From Cyprinodon diabolis (lineage: Eukaryota; Chordata; Actinopteri; Cyprinodontiformes; Cyprinodontidae), in contig CM060076.1 in assembly GCA_030533445.1 (NCBI GenBank), positions 7,954,501 to 8,018,500 of the forward strand: a stretch of 64,000 nt of DNA. Reading direction: 5' to 3'. Within the stretch, counting starts at the first letter, position 1; each line of letters begins with the position of its first letter. A program made the translations under genes and the position numbers. This document shows, piece after piece, positions 24,101 to 40,180 of the stretch. The notes under the pieces are model-generated. The model was not told the origin of the DNA. It searched no databases and was given only the letters and a program-made list of their open reading frames with translations.

Positions 24101-24467
24101 CAACAGTTTAGCTGACTATGCCGGAGCATCCAGGAAGTGCCTGGAACGTGGAGGACGTTTGGCGATGCCCCGTGATCGCAAGGAGCAGGAGGCCCTGGCG
24201 GACTACATCAAGGACTTCTTTAAACCGGGGAACTGGCCCGTCTGGTTGGGCATCAACGACCTGCGCTCTGAGGGTCTCTACCTCTTCGACGACGGCACAC
24301 GGGTCTCATACTTCCAGTGGCGTAAACACTTCCTGTCCAGTCAGCCGGACGGAGGAAAACGAGAAAACTGTGTTGCCATGTCGTCAGACGATGGGGACTG
24401 GTGGGACCAATACTGTGACCGAACCATGAACTATGTGTGCGAGTTTGATGACAGGGTGGCACTTTGA
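18169..24467 (+). CDS. clec11a: CLEC11A-like secreted C-type lectin, 5 exons, 276 aa
   Basis: Coding exons are 18169-18261, 19769-19901, 20666-20773, 20867-20950 and 24055-24467; all phases join. Exon 1 is a signal peptide (hydrophobic TFLCLCFLAVCV, then GMVDAAP). Exon 2 is acidic, with the repeated motif EPTSQ. Exons 3-4 form a coiled-coil neck beginning LSRLAGIDQVIHKLNV, matching the human CLEC11A neck, and end in GRLEG. Exon 5 is the lectin domain. Human CLEC11A (stem cell growth factor, osteolectin) is a secreted cytokine-like protein of 323 aa acting on haematopoietic and skeletal progenitors; this protein has a shorter acidic region. The start is the only ATG giving a signal peptide in frame. 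AATAAA at 24701-24706 is a likely poly(A) signal. The 3.1-kb intron before the lectin exon is full of repeats. Confidence 0.95.
18262..19768 (+). other. clec11a intron 1
   Basis: Donor CAG/gtcaga and acceptor tttgtcag/GCG bound this intron. It is AT-rich, and no repeat family or embedded gene was recognised. Confidence 0.6.
22530..23370. repeat. Dispersed repeat with internal hairpin insertion
   Basis: The stretch starts near TGTGGACCCAAATGCAG and is very A-rich on the plus strand, in the style of high-copy fish interspersed repeats. It is interrupted at 22890-23065 by a second repeat also found at 7640-7810. Ends and family are not fixed. Confidence 0.45.
22960..23019. repeat. Perfect 20-bp inverted repeat
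   Basis: AGGAAGCTTTCTCAATTCAA (22960-22979) is the exact reverse complement of 23000-23019, with a 20-base spacer. It sits inside the second copy of the 7640-7810 repeat family, whose left part lies inverted relative to its right part. A local inversion-duplication would explain both. Confidence 0.85.
24055..24467 (+). other. C-type lectin domain exon of clec11a
   Basis: This exon encodes 138 residues with six cysteines, the long-form C-type lectin pattern of the tetranectin group: GC and KC near the start, KC in RKCLERGG, then NCV, YCD and VCEF. The core WLGI is present, and GLYLFDDGTRVSYF matches human CLEC11A closely. The sugar-site positions read QPD (in SSQPDGGKRENC) and WWD. QPD is the signature of galactose-type lectins; remembered human CLEC11A has QPN here. 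Calcium or sugar binding is inferred, not shown. Confidence 0.9.
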
Positions 24468-26210
24468 GTGAAAAAATTGTTGTTTTTACTGATAATGCCA
24501 GAACTTCAAATCTGAATGTGTCGCGAAATATGCTTGAAAGACAGGACTGTGCAAACAGACCCTCTAGTTAAAATGAACTCTACCGACTGAGTCAAGAGGA
24601 GACCATATGCATCATTTTGTATGAATATGGATCTAAAGAAATTCACAAGAAATTTAAAGTTATTTGTTTTTTGTAGGATCATTCTACCCCCGAAAAAAGA
24701 AATAAAATGAAGCTTAAACTCATGAGGAGAAACTTTGCACTGGGGTTAAATTCAGTAAACAAGTGTTTCAGCATTAAACTTAAAAAAAATAACTTCTAAA
24801 TTTGTAAACATAGTATCAACTGAAATGTACTGAGGTCAAATGCAAACAATTCAGTTTGTGTTTTAAGGTTGTTGTTAATATGACTAAACTGCTGAATAAA
24901 TTCAGGGAATTCTAAACATTGGATGAGGATTTCAAAACAAGGGTAAAAACTGAAAAACAGAGGAGCTTTGTGGGGAATCAGCACATACCGAACCCCTTCA
25001 AGATCTCCATCAGTGTGTACTTGGGCCTTAAAGGGAATTAAGAAAAGCTCCTTTGGATCATAAATGTTTTATAAACCCTGGTGCTGAGCGTGACTCCCAC
25101 TAAAGCTGCTGATTAACTCACATTCTTCTGTCCGGAGTATTTCAAAGCCTCAGGTCAACTTCTACACATTCCTTTCAGCCAGCAGTTGTGATTCATATTC
25201 AATTATCTAAAAAGGTAATTAATAAGCAAAACAAGAAAGTGATGAAAAAAGAAGTGAAATGACAGCTTCCATTTTTATTCTTTTTCATACAATCTCTGAA
25301 ACAATGCATCAGCTTTCAGTAACTATTTGCTGTAAATAAAAACTCTAAACTTTACTTAAATGTTGGGTATTGTGGTTTTATTGATTTTAGTATATTTGAA
25401 CTCCTGGGCTTTAATCGTTTTAATCATTTTCTCTCATTACCAAGTTCATTTGTTTTAGTAGCTCTAGTTCTGTGATGCTTTATTTTTCAATAATAAAGTC
25501 AATCAACCATGGAAACTAACAATGTCTCTTCTGCTTTAAAAAAAATCTAAGTTTAAAGTACTAATAAAAGTGTTAGAGCTTATGCATGAATATACAGTTG
25601 AAGGCTGTTAACATAAGCTGCATTTAAAAACATCTGTTCTTCACACAATAAAAACTTAACTATAAGGTCAACTTTTCTCAAAATAAGTGTATTACCTTAG
25701 TTTTGAGCAAGAAAGTACAATAATCTGCCAATAGAACAAGATGATTTAGATTTAAACTGGGGAAATAACAACTTTATTCTCTTATTTCTTTGTTAGCAGA
25801 CCTCTTGTTTTACCTTTTCACTTGTTTTAAGAAATGTTTTACTCATTTGTTGATCAGTTTGTGCAGTGCTAAGTTTGCATTAAACCAGATTAAACTTTTC
25901 TGTTTTAGGCCATTATTAGCGTTTTCTAGTTACTTAGCTTTTTGTAAAACTTTTTTTTTTTTTTATCAAGTTTGCTTCTCTTCTTATTTGTAAGTATTAC
26001 TGTTTATCAGCTATGACCTGGGTTAGATGTTTTTGTGTCCTTCGATAGGCTTCTAGCAATACTTTTCTGGATTTTTGACCCATTCCTTCTGCCATAACCA
26101 GTATAACCCAGTCAGGTTTAAAGGTTACCTTCCTCTTAACTTCTCAGCACCTAAGCCATTCAAACCCTGACCTCCTTCTCTCCTTATAACTCATCTGGCT
26201 GTGTTCTTAC
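24468..26210. other. clec11a 3' region and intergenic DNA
   Basis: Includes the likely poly(A) signal at 24701-24706. From about 25600 to 25800 there is AT-rich repeat-like sequence resembling the interior of the MITE at 26211. No exon seen. Confidence 0.45.
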
Positions 26211-26470
26211 ACTGCAAAAAATGTCAGTTTTTCTTGTTTTGAGGAGGTAAGTGAGACACTTTGCAAATAAAACAAGACAATGTAGATTTGAGATAAGAAA
26301 AAAAACAATTGCATTGTTTTATTTCAAGTGAATATTACCTAAATATCTTATTTTAAGAGTAAAATACTAATTTCATTGGCAAATCATCTTATTTACCTAC
26401 TCAAATTAAAGGTAAATACACTTAATTTAGGAAATCTTTACTTATTTCTAGATCGCTTTTGCAGATTAGG
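26211..26470. mobile_element. MITE-like element
   Basis: The left end ACACTGCAAAAAATG and the right end CTTTTGCAG form a short inverted repeat around CTGCAAAA. The interior has paired CTTGTTTTGAG and AAAACAAGACAATG motifs. The pattern is common in teleost genomes. The right terminus is decayed. Confidence 0.5.
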
Positions 26471-27275
26471 GTCAGTGCTCACGGACACCCATCTGTACTA
26501 AAGCTCCAACTTCCTGACTGCTGTCTTCAGATGCTTATTCACCATTTCCACATTACGTCATGTCTTAATGAGATCATTTATTTGTGAAAAGTGATCCACT
26601 CCCTCCTGGAAAAAAAAACCCACACTAAGATGCCGCCGTTTCATTATTCCACATGACATGTCTCCATAAGTTAGTCCTTCCTTCATGAGAACATCTACAA
26701 ACCTTAATCTATTTTCATATACTGGCATCTTCCTCTCTGAGCGGCCCTTCAGCTCATGTCGGTAAAAAAATTAGTTTCCTTGTTAATGATGACAGAATTA
26801 CCAGCTTCAGTCAGGATCTTAAGAACTACTGAAGACATCTTTCTTCTGGGGTTAATGTACTCATTTTACACCTCTTTGCAGAAAGTTTGATGAACGGACT
26901 TCGCCATTCTCATTATATATGCATCTGGAGCCAGAGGGTGAACCAGCTGTTAGACTTCCAAAAATTATTCCTGATAGAATCTATTTAATCACGTTTTTAA
27001 TCAATAAAATAGTTTGTCTTATAAAAAGAACAGGTATTCCTCATATTAACTTCACTCTTATGTCTGTTTAAATGGTAAGTGTAAATCTAGATGACTAATG
27101 AATAAATGTTTCATCCTAAATCACAACACTGACATCACAAAAGAAGATCAATTTAGTCTTTTCTGCACAGTTCAGCATCGGTCGCATCTCTTCATAACGA
27201 CTGTAAGACGAGACGTCATCCATGTGCATCAAGAGCTGGTCGTCCTCAGTGGCATCAATGTTTTTTCTATAGCTT

Positions 27276-33373
<6,098 letters not shown>

Positions 33374-33847
33374 GGTCACCAGCTCCTACTGACTGCCACC
33401 GTTTTCACATCACCTGCACTTAATGGACAGCCCAGCCAGTGAGACGCCTTATCATCAGACAAAAAACAAACACAAAAACATGCCTTTTGCAGTTTAGCAC
33501 CATCTGGTGGTGAAGAGTCGCCAGACTAACCTATTAATGGTTCTCATAACAGAGGTGGTCCGAGAACTTTTGGGGCCCTGAGCTGATTTTGGTTGAAGGG
33601 AACCATTTTTTACCCACACCAAAGCCAGAACTGTAACATCATCCGGAAAATTGACCAGCCAAAATGGTGGATATACACACTGAAGCATAGTGATAGTGAT
33701 GAAAACACTTATGACGAAAGGATGACAAACAGAATCCAGTTGATGGACAGGTTCGGCAACTGCAGGAAATTCGATCAAATGAAATGATACGACTGGCATA
33801 AAATCAAATGTACACAGCATAAAACTAAAACTCACCATGGCGTTGAA

Positions 33848-34020
33848 TTACTGGGATCCCTGAGCTTGTTTCTCTGAAACAAGTCGGTCCCATCTAGGCG
33901 TAATGGGAGACAATGACACACGAAGTGTGCTCCTGATGTCCAGTCTGCTGCGTAGCTTTGTTTTGGTCACTGTAACCGCAGAAAATCCCGCTTCACAAAG
34001 ATAGGATGTTGACCTGTGTC
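33848..34020 (-). pseudogene. hAT transposase C-terminal (dimerisation) fragment
   Basis: The minus strand reads STSYLCEAGFSAVTVTKTKL, then LRSRLDIRSTLRVSLSPIT, PRWDRLVSEKQAQGSQ and TAA. This is the familiar C-terminal dimerisation segment of hAT transposases and of host genes derived from them. The frame is open for its length, but no upstream catalytic domain is attached, so it is a truncated remnant. A low-complexity tract and GTGCGGCCCGGTGGTTGGGG at about 34143 lie at its 5' side. Confidence 0.8.
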
Positions 34021-34235
34021 AAGAGGCAGAGATGCACCGACTGATGTAATAGGGAGAGAATACCTCAATTTTTCATATTTTCAAAATAAAACATCACTCA
34101 GACTCTGATCATCGATAAATTATATATATATAATTTTTTTCTGTGCGGCCCGGTGGTTGGGGACCGCTGTTTTAGGACACTCAAAAGGCCGGCTAAGGTG
34201 ATGCACTGATACACGGCTCAGTGTAATTGCATATA

Positions 34236-35847
34236 CAGGTGCTGGTCATAAAATTAGAATATCATGAAAAAGTAGATTGATTTCAGTAATTCCATTTAAA
34301 AAGTGAAACTTGTATATTATATTCATACATTACATACAAACTCATATATTTCAGATGTTTATTTTGTTTAATTTTGATGATTACAAATGACAACAAATGA
34401 AAATCTCAAATTCATCATATCAGAAAATTAGAATATTACTGAAGACCAATAAAAACAAAGGATTTATAGAAATGTTGGCCAACTGAAAAGTATGAACATG
34501 AAAAGTATGAGCATGTACAGCACTCAGTATTTAGTTGGGCCTCCTTTGGCCTGTATTACTGCAGCAATGCGGCGTGGCATGGAGTCGATCAGTCTGTGGC
34601 ACTGCTCAGGTGTTATGATAGCCCAGGTTGCTCTAATAGTGGCTTTTAGCTCTTCTGAATTGTTGGGTCTGGTGTATTGCATCTTCTTCTTCACAATACC
34701 CCATAGATTTTCTATGGGGTTAAGGTCAGGAGAGTTTGCTGGCCAATTAAGAACAGGGATACCATGGTCCTTCAACCAGGTACTGGTAGCTTTGGCACTG
34801 TGTGCAGGTGCCAAGTCCTGTTGGAAAATGAAATCTGCATCTCCAAAAAGTTGGTCAGCTGCAGGAAGCATGAAGTGCTCTAAAACTTCCTGGTATGTGG
34901 CTGCGTTGACCCTGGACCTCAGAAAACACAATGGACCAACACCAGCAGATGACATGGCACCCCAAACCATCACTGACTGTGGAAACTTTACACTGGACTT
35001 CAAGCAACGTGGATGAAGTGCCTCTCTTCTTTTCCTCCAGACTCTGGGACCTTGATTTCCAAAGGAAATGCAAAATTTACTTTCATCAGAGAACATGACT
35101 TTGGACCACTCACCAGCAGTCCAGTCCTGTTTCTCTTTAGCCCAGGCAAGACGCTTCTGACGCTGTCTGTGGTTCAAGAGTGGCTTGACACAAGGAATGC
35201 GACAGCAGAAACCCATGTCTTTCATACGTCTGTGTGTGGTGGTTCTTGAAGCACTCACTCCAGCTGCAGTCCACTCTTTGTGAATCTCCCCCACATTTTT
35301 GAATGGGTTTTGTTTCACAATCCTCTCCAGGGTGCGGTTATCTCTCTTGCTTGTACACTTTTTTCGACCACATCTTTTCCTTCCCTTCGCCTCTCTATTA
35401 ATGTGCTTGGACACTGAGCTCTGTGAACAGCCAGCCTCTTTAGCGATGACCTTTTGTGTCTTGCCCTCCTTGTGCAAGGTGTCGATGGTCGTCTTTTGGA
35501 CAACTGTCAAGTCAGCAGTCTTCCCCATGATTGTGTAGCCTATAGAACTAGACTGAAAGACCATTTAAAGGCTTTTGCAGGTGGTTTGAGTTAATTAGCT
35601 GATTAGAGTGTGGCACCAGGGGCCATCAATTTTGAACCTTTTCACAATATTCTAATTTTCTGATATGATGAATTTGAGATTTTCATTTGTTGTCATTTGT
35701 AATCATCAAAATTAAACAAAATAAACATCTGAAATATATGAGTTTGTATGTAATGTATGAATATAATATACAAGTTTCACTTTTTAAATGGAATTACTGA
35801 AATCAATCTACTTTTTCATGATATTCTAATTTTATGACCAGCACCTG
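34236..35847 (-). mobile_element. Tc1-type transposon, copy 2 (intact, 1612 bp)
   Basis: Bounded by TA at 34234-34235 and 35848-35849, with inverted repeats of about 200 bp beginning CAGGTGCTGGTCATAAAATT. Orientation is opposite to the copy at 11304-12908. The 7-bp length difference is fully explained by the 5-bp transposase deletion and a 2-bp (AT) change in one terminal repeat of copy 1. Confidence 0.93.
34524..35528 (-). CDS. Tc1 transposase, DD34E type, intact, 334 aa
   Basis: Start chosen at MGKTADLTVV; an upstream in-frame ATG 12 codons earlier is less likely because family members begin with MGK. The N-terminal paired-like region includes VIAKEAGCSQSSVSKHI; an RKR-rich linker follows (GRKRCGRKK). 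The catalytic residues are in FSDESKF, FQQDLAPAHS and SPDLNPIENLWG, with 34 residues between the second Asp and the Glu. It ends AAVIQAKGGPTKY. No stop or frameshift interrupts it, unlike copy 1. Confidence 0.92.
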   Translation of the reverse strand: MGKTADLTVVQKTTIDTLHKEGKTQKVIAKEAGCSQSSVSKHINREAKGRKRCGRKKCTSKRDNRTLERIVKQNPFKNVGEIHKEWTAAGVSASRTTTHRRMKDMGFCCRIPCVKPLLNHRQRQKRLAWAKEKQDWTAGEWSKVMFSDESKFCISFGNQGPRVWRKRREALHPRCLKSSVKFPQSVMVWGAMSSAGVGPLCFLRSRVNAATYQEVLEHFMLPAADQLFGDADFIFQQDLAPAHSAKATSTWLKDHGIPVLNWPANSPDLNPIENLWGIVKKKMQYTRPNNSEELKATIRATWAIITPEQCHRLIDSMPRRIAAVIQAKGGPTKY

Positions 35848-36396
35848 TAGTAGCAGAAATTTGTTGATCGAAACCAAAACATCATCTCTTTAGCTCTTTA
35901 GCCAAGTTTAAAACAACAAGAACAGGTAGTTTAACATTTAACCATATAAATCATTATTGTTTTTATATTTTTTTCTTTTTTCAAGGCTTTAATTTATCTT
36001 TTTATTTATCGTTACTTTTAATTATTGATTACAAGTTTTAGGCTAACATCTCCTATTATCCTTTATGACATGGATCAGGATTTTTGTTTGCTTAAAAAAA
36101 CGTAACTCAGTAACTTTTACTTAAATACTGCTCAGGTAAGTTTTACTTTCATTCGAGTAACATTTTGCACTGATAACTGTACATGAGCTTTAGAACTCAA
36201 TGTTCTTTTAACATTATACAGTTTTCTTCCACTGTCTGCAACTTGTTTTTGATTAACTGTGTTAGTAGTTAATGAAATCTTGACCAGAACAGGTGGGAAC
36301 ATTGGAAACGCTGCATCTGTTTTTCCCTTTGAAGGTCAAATATTAAATAAAATGGTGGCTTGAACGAAGAACATTCAATCTCAAATCCTTGTTAAG

Positions 36397-36960
36397 CAAG
36401 ACAAGGCCTGGGGCATTTTTTTCCCATCAGCATTAAGTTACTAGTCTGATAAACCAGACTAAATGTGAGATTAAATGTGTAATTTAGTCTTGCCCCGATA
36501 AATGAGACATCGGAAGATTGTTGATGAGAACAACCCGTTGTTTTTCTAACCATGTCTGTGCCTATTGGCCAACGCTCTGACCAATGAGCCCAACTGACTG
36601 TGACGTAGTAAGCGCCACAGAAAGCTGGTGGGGGAGTGTAAACTAACAGCCTGTTGGTAAAACGGCGAATACGTCCTTCTTAAAAATGAATGAGTGTAGA
36701 GCCTCTTCCTGCTTACATTTCAACAAAAACCCCAAGTCTAATCCTTCCACAACTGATTCCAAAGCTGAGTCAAACGAGAACTGTTCAATAGCTGTTGTCA
36801 TCTTCCTTGTTGTGCTTTCTCCCGCACCGCGCAGCTTTGTCGTCACGCCCTCAAAACCCTGCCCACTTTGCATCCAGAAATTCAAAAAAATCTCTGCGTT
36901 GTGATTGGCCAGCCAGTTCTAGGGCCTGGGGCACTGATCGTGGCGCTAGTTAACTAGGCT
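36397..36960. mobile_element. Helicase-bearing dispersed element, truncated
   Basis: The stretch is GC-richer than its flanks. It has repeated GCCTGGGGCA at both ends (about 36404 and 36925) and AGTCTGATAAACCAGACT near the left. It carries the first part of a RecQ-like helicase frame. A second element at 49360-49880 carries the same part. Exact ends not fixed. Confidence 0.45.
36643..36885 (-). pseudogene. RecQ-like helicase N-terminal fragment
   Basis: The minus strand encodes FDSALESVVEGLDLGFLLKC, then KQEEALHSFIFKKDVFAVLP and TG followed by a broken reading. Q-EEAL and the incomplete Walker A (LPTG without GKS) are typical of DEAD/RecQ helicase motif I. The frame ends there, so the ATPase core is absent. 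Confidence 0.65.
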
Positions 36961-37092
36961 ATTAAGTTACCGCACTTTTACTTCAGTTAATTTTTTTTTT
37001 CACAAAGTACTGTACAGGAGTTAACTGGGGCTTCGACATGTCAATCATCTGGGAGTTGGGCGGTCAATCATATTCATGAGTCCATTGTCTTT

Positions 37093-37380
37093 GTGAACTC
37101 CAGTCGCCGTCTGCAAAAGGTGTCTTACACTGAGCCTGGCTCTGCTGGAGCTTTTGTTCCTGTTAAAGGGGAGTTTTTTCTCTCCATTGTCGCTGCATGC
37201 ATGCTCAGTGTGTGTCCTGTTTCATTCCATTCTCATCCAGTAGTGTATTCTGTTAAGTCAATAACTCAATGCAATGAGCTGGTTTTCCTTGACAGAAACT
37301 TTTAACCAATCCGACTGAATTGTCTCTAATGTGCCTTGAGATTACGCCTGTTGTAAATCGGCCTTATATAAATAAACATA
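37093..37380 (+). repeat. High-copy teleost repeat tail (LINE/SINE 3' end type)
   Basis: Contains GAGCCTGGCTCTGCTGGAG, CCTGTTAAAGGGGAGTTTTT, TGCATGCATGCTCAGTGTG, CCTTGACAGAAACTTTTAAC, GTGCCTTGAGATTACGCC and TATATAAATAAA, in the order I know from an abundant fish repeat that ends in an AAATAA tail. No coding. Confidence 0.6.
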
Positions 37381-40180
37381 ATGGAATAGCAATGCAAATG
37401 GAGAAAGTTGTGCAACTTGAGCAAAGCGAGGTGATTAAAGGGATGTTGGACCTGCAGACAGGGCAAAAGAAAAATTTGCAGCTCAGTTTTCCTAACATAA
37501 AGAAAGTATTTTTTTCATGTTACTTGGAATTTGATCAAGTCAAATGGGAATGAGGGACAAATTTTCAATTTGTGGTAAACCATGACACAAGTCAAAAAAA
37601 TTGTGACAAATATATCTAATAAAATTAAATTGAAGCTTAATTTAGGGAGATTAGGTTTTTGCTACAGTTCTGACCACCATAGTTAACCTGATTTCTCGTT
37701 TCGCCCAAACAAATTTATATTTTTGAGCAGCATTTGTGTAAAACATCACCAGTGAAAGGAGGCAACTGAAGTATTTACTCATTAAGATTTACCTGCAGTA
37801 TGGTAATATAATTACCACATTGTTTCATAACACTGTTAATCTAATAAAACCTAAACTGAATGATTACTACCTGAAGTCAAATTAATAGTGTTTCAGGAAG
37901 AGTAGCAAACAAAGAAAACCATTCTCTCAGTAAAATTAAAATTATGTTCTGTATCTGATTTCTTGCTTCAAGACTTGGGCTGATTTGATGGAACCTTTAC
38001 TCTACGATAAAGGTTCTGGATATGTTTAGTCTTGACTTAAACTAAGTGGAGATTTTATGGCAAAACAAGTCTTTATGCTCAGAAACCCTCCAGTGTAGAG
38101 GAATTAGAAACAACTTCTCCAGTGATGCAAAGGGATCACACTGTGCTCCAGAACTCTTGAAGGGAGTTTTTGCTGCCAGTGATGAGCAAACAATGATGGT
38201 TAACGAGTTTCAAGCGATTACTCTTCTACATAAGGCTTGCTTTTTTAAAGAATTTTATTTTTCAGTTTATTAAATTTGATGGCTTTAAAAATAAAAAAAT
38301 AATGAGCCTGGTGAAATTCCAGCCCAGTTTGACTGTTCAACATTCAGTCAATACAAAAAAACTCAATGTCAAGATTTAGGACATAATATTAAAAGATGTT
38401 CTCCCCTATAAATCTTAAGCCAAATTGAACCTGATGTCCCAGCAAAACGAGATGATTACAACCAGTCAGCACATATGAAATAAATTAAAAATGTTAGTTG
38501 TTAAACAAAGCAGGCCCGTCAGAAACTGGAGTGAAATACTGCATGATTATGCCCACTTTGTTTTAACAAACTCAGCTTTTAAAGCCTATAAATCAAAGGA
38601 AAAGTTCTTCTTTGTGCTTTAACCCCATGCTGGGTCGATATGAAGTCCGGTAAGAGCAAATTTTAGACCACTATCCTTCCTTTTTCTTTTTTTGTTAAAA
38701 ATTACCATCTCAAAGGTAATATTCTATCAAATAATGAAAAGTAGTAAAACTCAACACTTCAATTAATTATTTGGCTAAATATAAAAGCCAAATTTATGCT
38801 CTTTTTGACTTTCAAACCATTTCAGCAACTTCATAAAGTATCTGTAATTAAAATCAGCTTTGACACTTTTTATTGTTAGAAAAAAAAAATTCTGGTAGGA
38901 AATAATCTCTGTGCTCCATATAAAAACCTGGATAATCAATATATCTTCTGGGTCTGATTAGTAGTGTAAAGAAAATAAAAAATAGTGTTTCCAGTTCAAA
39001 TTAAAAGTCAAAGACAGAACAGTCAGAGGTGTTAAAGAACAGCGGAAGGCTAGTTTTATACATAGATAAATCCTAAAGCTTATTTGTAAACCTAAAACCA
39101 TCTGAATGCATATTAATCTGTTTATTTTAATTATGCAAATATAATCAACCACAACAAAAATATTGAATCTGCTTTAATCACTTAGATTATTTGTCTTGTA
39201 TCCAACTATAAGATAAGTCTTAAAAGCAGATTATTAAAAAGTCAAACCCATTGCGTTAATTTATACGATTAGATTAGCTTGTTAGCTTTAACAGCTTTGA
39301 CTGAGTTTCTGATCGGATGTTCTAAGGTAATTCTAACTTTTTTTTATAGTCTTTTAACACCTCTGACTGATGCTGGTTTGCATTACTGTGCAGATTATAG
39401 GAAACAGTTGCAGAACAAAGTGACTGTAAGCGCTGATAGAAATAAGACACGCTGCTTCAAAAGTATCTCAAGTAAAATCCAGTAGCCTTGAACGGTTTTT
39501 TCAAATGTTTTTAATTACAACTCTTATCTTATTGCATCCACACCGGTGGTGGAAGATTTCAAAGTGCCAATCAAATCAAACTGTTCTTTAGACGCTGACC
39601 TAAAACTAAATTATTTCTAAGCCACCTGCTTTATAATCTAGGGCAAATTAAGATGATATTTGGTGGAGATAATCCTCATGTGGATATGCTCCATGGAAGG
39701 GTTTTGTGCTTTTGGTACTTCAATGCGTAGAGAGAGAGAGAGCGAAGGTGGACACAATCGCTTCTATTTTCCAACAGACTGGAAGAGCCTGGTAGTGAGG
39801 GAGAAATAAACAACAAGCTAAAACCAAAAGATTAGAACCAAAGATGCACTTTAACCATCCGGCTGTGATTTTGTTTAACTGTTGTTTTACAAAGACTGCA
39901 TCTGAAACAAATTACCAGGGTTATTTTAGAAGCATATCAGTCAAATCATAATAAATAAATAAATCCAAAAGTGATCGTTAGAGAATATTTAAGGAAGAGT
40001 AAGGTGAGAACATTTTCCTTTTTTATGTATTCAAACTGAAATAAATCAAGTATCAATGCTAAACTGTTTTTGGGATCCAGTGATGTTTGGGAAGTAGAAG
40101 TCTGTGCCTTTGCTGAGTTGTGCAGAAGCTCCACTTTTAAGACTTTCTTTGACGGATTTCTCTGAGCGTTGGAAGGCGTT

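Larger units (their letters stand above)
33374..40180. other. Intergenic region between the selenoprotein gene and ttc13
   Basis: About 6.8 kb. It holds a hAT transposase tail, an intact Tc1 copy, a helicase-bearing element and a LINE/SINE-type tail, all listed separately. From about 37400 to 40100 nothing is recognised. Confidence 0.5.

Noticed and set aside
27170..27216. Hairpin with ATGA at its base as a SECIS for the selenoprotein gene
   Set aside because: The stem is imperfect, the loop has no unpaired AA and the GA partner is three bases off the stem, so the core quartet cannot form as in known SECIS elements.
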